Origin: Pyrobaculum sp. WP30
GTDB lineage: Archaea; Thermoproteota; Thermoprotei; Thermoproteales; Thermoproteaceae
Reading direction: 5' to 3'
Assembly: GCA_001189275.1 (NCBI GenBank)
Contig: CP012158.1
Span: 1-64,000 of the forward strand
Length of the DNA: 64,000 nucleotides
The notes beneath the pieces are model-generated. The model was not told where the DNA came from. It saw nothing but the letters and a program-made list of their open reading frames with translations, and searched no databases. Positions 61,395 through 64,000 of the stretch are shown here, in pieces (positions within the stretch are counted from its first letter, which is position 1; every line of letters begins with the position of its first letter). Both the position numbers and the translations under genes were made by a program.

Positions 61395-64000
61395 ATGCAC
61401 AACCAAACAAAGACAATCCTAGCACTCCTAGTACTAACCGTCCTAGCGGCGGTGGCCTATGCCCAATATGGGCCTGGGCAGGCCCTGCCCTCCGCCTTCG
61501 ACGTGATAATGCAGATAAACGACGCAAGGGCGGCGGCTGGCTTTGGGTCTCAGTATGCCCTATGTACGCCATGGGAGAAGAGCTTGGTAAACTTCCCGCC
61601 GTATAAATTCGCCGCAGGCAAGAACTTCACGTTGATTATCCGCGAGATAGCGTCTAGCCCCAAGTACCCGTCCGTGTTCCAAGACTATAGGGTCTCTGCT
61701 GTGGCCAACGCCACAGGCTTCGTCACCTTCAACATAAACGTCCCAGCTGGCGTGGACGTAACTAAGCAGACCGACTGGTACGTGGCCATTGTGGTTGAGT
61801 GGCCAAGACCAGGCTACTACTTCCTCATCTACAACAAGACCTTCACAGGAGCCAGGTTTATTGACGTCATCGGCAACCTCAGCGGCAGGCCGGAGCTCAC
61901 TGGCACTAACATCTACACAGGTCCCTGGGGCGTGATACGGGTCAAAAACGGCGCCGGCAGATTCGGCAACCTGTCTTCCAGCGTGATCCACACCTTCTAC
62001 GTGGGCGTAAACACGCTGGGCAAGCTCTTTGACCTAACCTTCACAAGAACTGTCACAATCAAAGGAACCACCATAACCCTCGACGACAACGTTGGCCCGG
62101 CCACAGGCCCCACGAACTACGTGAAGGGGTTTGACCCCATGGTAACAAGCGTGTTCGGGCCCTTCACATACCTCGCCACATATGTATCCTCCTTCGGCAC
62201 AGCTGGCAAGGCCGACCTTAAGGTTGACCCATCACAAGTTTACTACAACCACTACGTCTACATTTCAATTGAGGGTTCCAGAGGCGTGGTTATTCAGAGC
62301 AAAAACGACCAGTTTAGCGCCTTTGGCGGGTTGAGGCAGGTCGCGATTACGCTTAACAAGACGGCTGGCCCAGGCACGGGCGTCAAGGCGCCGATGTCTT
62401 GCGGCTTGGTGATATGGAACATGACGATGTACACGGTGACCATCACAGGCTTGCTCGACCTCAAGGGCAACCCCATCTTCAACCCTGAGAACTTCAGGTT
62501 CAAGATCCAGATGAAACTGGGCGACAACTGGGTCACCCTCCCCGACAGGTCGCAGGGAAGTTGGAAGCTAAGCGCCGGGGGCGTTGCGGGCGCGGCAATA
62601 GACGCCTGGAGCGTTCTGAAGGCGGTATGTAATATTAATTCTTTCTCCAACTTAGTGAACACCCCCACCCTCTTATTGGACTGCATCAGAAGAATGAGCG
62701 CGTCAGATTCCAACGTGATGTCAGCTTTCAGGCGGGAGGTGTTAAAATTGTACGATACAGTTACGTTGGCAAGACTCGGAGGACAGCTCCAGCTGACCAA
62801 CAACGACGCAAAGGTGTCTATGGCCGACATAACAACGAAGCTTGTGGTTGAGTACTCCTACACCGCTGGGCAAGACAGCGTGAAAGCGATTGTGCTTGAG
62901 GTCGCTCTGGCGGAGCCGAGTGACTTCAAGGGCGTTTTGAACGTATCGGTGTTGCCCGTTCAGATCAGGCTTTGGAGGTGGAGCAACTACTCTCTGCCGC
63001 CCGCCGTGACCAATCCACGGGAGTACTTCTACACAGATCCACTTGACTTGGCCTCGTTGAGGTTCGTAGTGGAGGGCGACACTATGTATGTAAATAGAAT
63101 GGCCTACGACGGCGCCATCTCCTACGACCCCTGGCTGGGCCAGGTGGTTTGGACTCTGCCGCCATACCAGCCGGTGCCAGGCTTGGTAGGCAACGTCAAG
63201 GCCTCCTTCTTGACGCTGTTTAACGCCAGCGGCTATCTGCCGATGCCGACTCTCGTCGGCAACCTCACGAGGGGCGGCAAGATCCAGTACTTCAACTACA
63301 CCGATGTCGCCGCTAATGCTGACTTCTTCAAACAGTTTATGATTGGGCTCGTCGGTAGCTACTCCTACAAGTTCAGAATATACAGCGTTGTGCAGAACAA
63401 CGACACGCTGGTTGGCACCGCTAATATAGTAGCGTATTACCCGGTGATAAACTCCAGCGGGTTGCTGTACCACAGCAAGGCTGGCGACGCGTTGCAAGCC
63501 GAATACGACGATAACAAAAACACTGACATGTATGCGGTTAAAATCGTTGAGCCGGTTATTAGGATCTTTAATGGGCAAGTTAGGTTCTACGATAGAGAGC
63601 ATGTGATCCACATCGCAATTGCTAGGGTGTTCCAGAACATCCTGATGAAGGACGCCTGTGGGAAACCGATAGTGGGCGTCAGCGCTGGGTTTGCTGGCGC
63701 CAGTATTTCGCTTGTGATGAACATCGGCGGCAGGAACGTTACAGTCGCCAAGTTGCCTGTAGGTAGCGAGATCCCCGTGGACATAATGGTGCCCATCGAC
63801 GAGTGGGGCAACAAGCAACTTGATCTAAAGGGCGATTCCATAAGCGCGTACGCAGTACTTAACTACTTCGGCTATACGCTCTACCCGGTAGACAACTTGA
63901 CAAATATACCGGCCTCCTCGCCGGTGCAGTTCAAGATACCGGTTAAGTTCGGCGTGGTGCGCAAGCCGGTGCTGTATCTGCCCATTGCGCCGCTGAACTT
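61395..64000 (+). CDS. Very large exported protein, probable S-layer-type (partial)
   Basis: Open from ATG 61395 to the window end, 868 codons without a stop. A classic signal peptide (TKTILALLVLTVLAAVAYA, likely cut before QYGPG) is followed by a beta-rich, Asn/Gly/Thr/Tyr-rich, lysine-poor-to-moderate extracellular sequence with many sequons (for example NAT, NKT, NMT, NLT). The codon use and strong promoter suit a highly expressed S-layer or surface-sheath protein. Placed after two other exported-protein genes. The C-terminus and any membrane anchor lie outside the window. Confidence 0.8.
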   Translation, partial: MHNQTKTILALLVLTVLAAVAYAQYGPGQALPSAFDVIMQINDARAAAGFGSQYALCTPWEKSLVNFPPYKFAAGKNFTLIIREIASSPKYPSVFQDYRVSAVANATGFVTFNINVPAGVDVTKQTDWYVAIVVEWPRPGYYFLIYNKTFTGARFIDVIGNLSGRPELTGTNIYTGPWGVIRVKNGAGRFGNLSSSVIHTFYVGVNTLGKLFDLTFTRTVTIKGTTITLDDNVGPATGPTNYVKGFDPMVTSVFGPFTYLATYVSSFGTAGKADLKVDPSQVYYNHYVYISIEGSRGVVIQSKNDQFSAFGGLRQVAITLNKTAGPGTGVKAPMSCGLVIWNMTMYTVTITGLLDLKGNPIFNPENFRFKIQMKLGDNWVTLPDRSQGSWKLSAGGVAGAAIDAWSVLKAVCNINSFSNLVNTPTLLLDCIRRMSASDSNVMSAFRREVLKLYDTVTLARLGGQLQLTNNDAKVSMADITTKLVVEYSYTAGQDSVKAIVLEVALAEPSDFKGVLNVSVLPVQIRLWRWSNYSLPPAVTNPREYFYTDPLDLASLRFVVEGDTMYVNRMAYDGAISYDPWLGQVVWTLPPYQPVPGLVGNVKASFLTLFNASGYLPMPTLVGNLTRGGKIQYFNYTDVAANADFFKQFMIGLVGSYSYKFRIYSVVQNNDTLVGTANIVAYYPVINSSGLLYHSKAGDALQAEYDDNKNTDMYAVKIVEPVIRIFNGQVRFYDREHVIHIAIARVFQNILMKDACGKPIVGVSAGFAGASISLVMNIGGRNVTVAKLPVGSEIPVDIMVPIDEWGNKQLDLKGDSISAYAVLNYFGYTLYPVDNLTNIPASSPVQFKIPVKFGVVRKPVLYLPIAPLN

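Noticed and set aside
1-64000. CRISPR arrays, tRNA and rRNA genes
   Set aside because: No regularly spaced repeats, cloverleaf-like sequences or rRNA segments were noticed on reading; a covariance search could still find an intron-containing tRNA.

Overview
The window looks like a hyperthermophilic crenarchaeon of the Thermoproteales, most likely Pyrobaculum (P. aerophilum or a close relative). The evidence is: archaeal information-processing genes (Orc1/Cdc6, TFE, MBF1, aCPSF/FttA, SmAP, L2, L37e, S2, S17e, proteasome beta, archaeosine transglycosylase); nearly all genes starting about 22-26 bp downstream of a TATA box, so leaderless, many with GTG or TTG; and several members of the paREP repeat-protein families known from Pyrobaculum. 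No rRNA, tRNA or CRISPR array was seen. The species name is an inference.

Layout. 1-5 kb: orc1/cdc6 with an ArsR-type regulator, a PD-(D/E)XK protein, mtnA and an RNA m5C methyltransferase. 5-13.4 kb: AMMECR1, a slipin/NfeD membrane-protease pair, a permuted GTPase, several A-type ATPase subunits (D, K, C, a stalk subunit and a 49-residue coiled coil) and small zinc and nuclease proteins. 13.4-23.7 kb: an FAD/BFD-type oxidoreductase, phosphohexomutase, DUF763, pyrF/pyrB and a GNAT acetyltransferase, interrupted by two blocks of decayed paREP elements. 23.7-27.5 kb: a type IV pilus/archaellum-like ATPase, membrane platform and two small partners. 27.5-36.6 kb: tRNA modification, proteasome chaperone, TFE, HflX, MBF1, SmAP-L37e, MarC, Mrp/NBP35, cytidine deaminase. 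36.6-46.7 kb: SDR, glyA, a tandem MoaC-like protein, idi2, L2, S17e, FKBP, proteasome beta, enolase, a ModE-like regulator and MoaA. 46.7-55.7 kb: membrane Ser/Thr kinase with FHA protein, S2, MEMO, pyruvate kinase, FttA, cysS. 55.8-64 kb: three large exported proteins, including a zinc-protease-like protein of about 1180 residues and a probable S-layer-type protein running off the window.

Three patterns go beyond gene-by-gene annotation. (1) Five divergent gene pairs, plus rpl2 facing a predicted ncRNA, are arranged around a single nearly palindromic TATA box midway between starts 45-49 bp apart. (2) Gaps between genes hold several C/D-box sRNA candidates, most with their own TATA box about 25 bp upstream. 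(3) At three loci the 3' end of a paREP2b element is joined directly to a second, partial copy of the neighbouring host gene (DUF763, the GNAT gene, rps2). A second repeat family appears as one near-complete and two truncated copies; the truncated copies share the end CCTATCCCCCTCA just upstream of the rps17e and psmB promoters.

Metabolic and cellular themes: glycolysis/gluconeogenesis (phosphohexomutase, enolase, pyruvate kinase), pyrimidines (pyrB, pyrF, cdd), molybdenum cofactor (MoaA, MoaC-like, ModE-like), protein quality control (psmB, PAC2 chaperone, NfeD/slipin, FKBP) and cell-surface construction.
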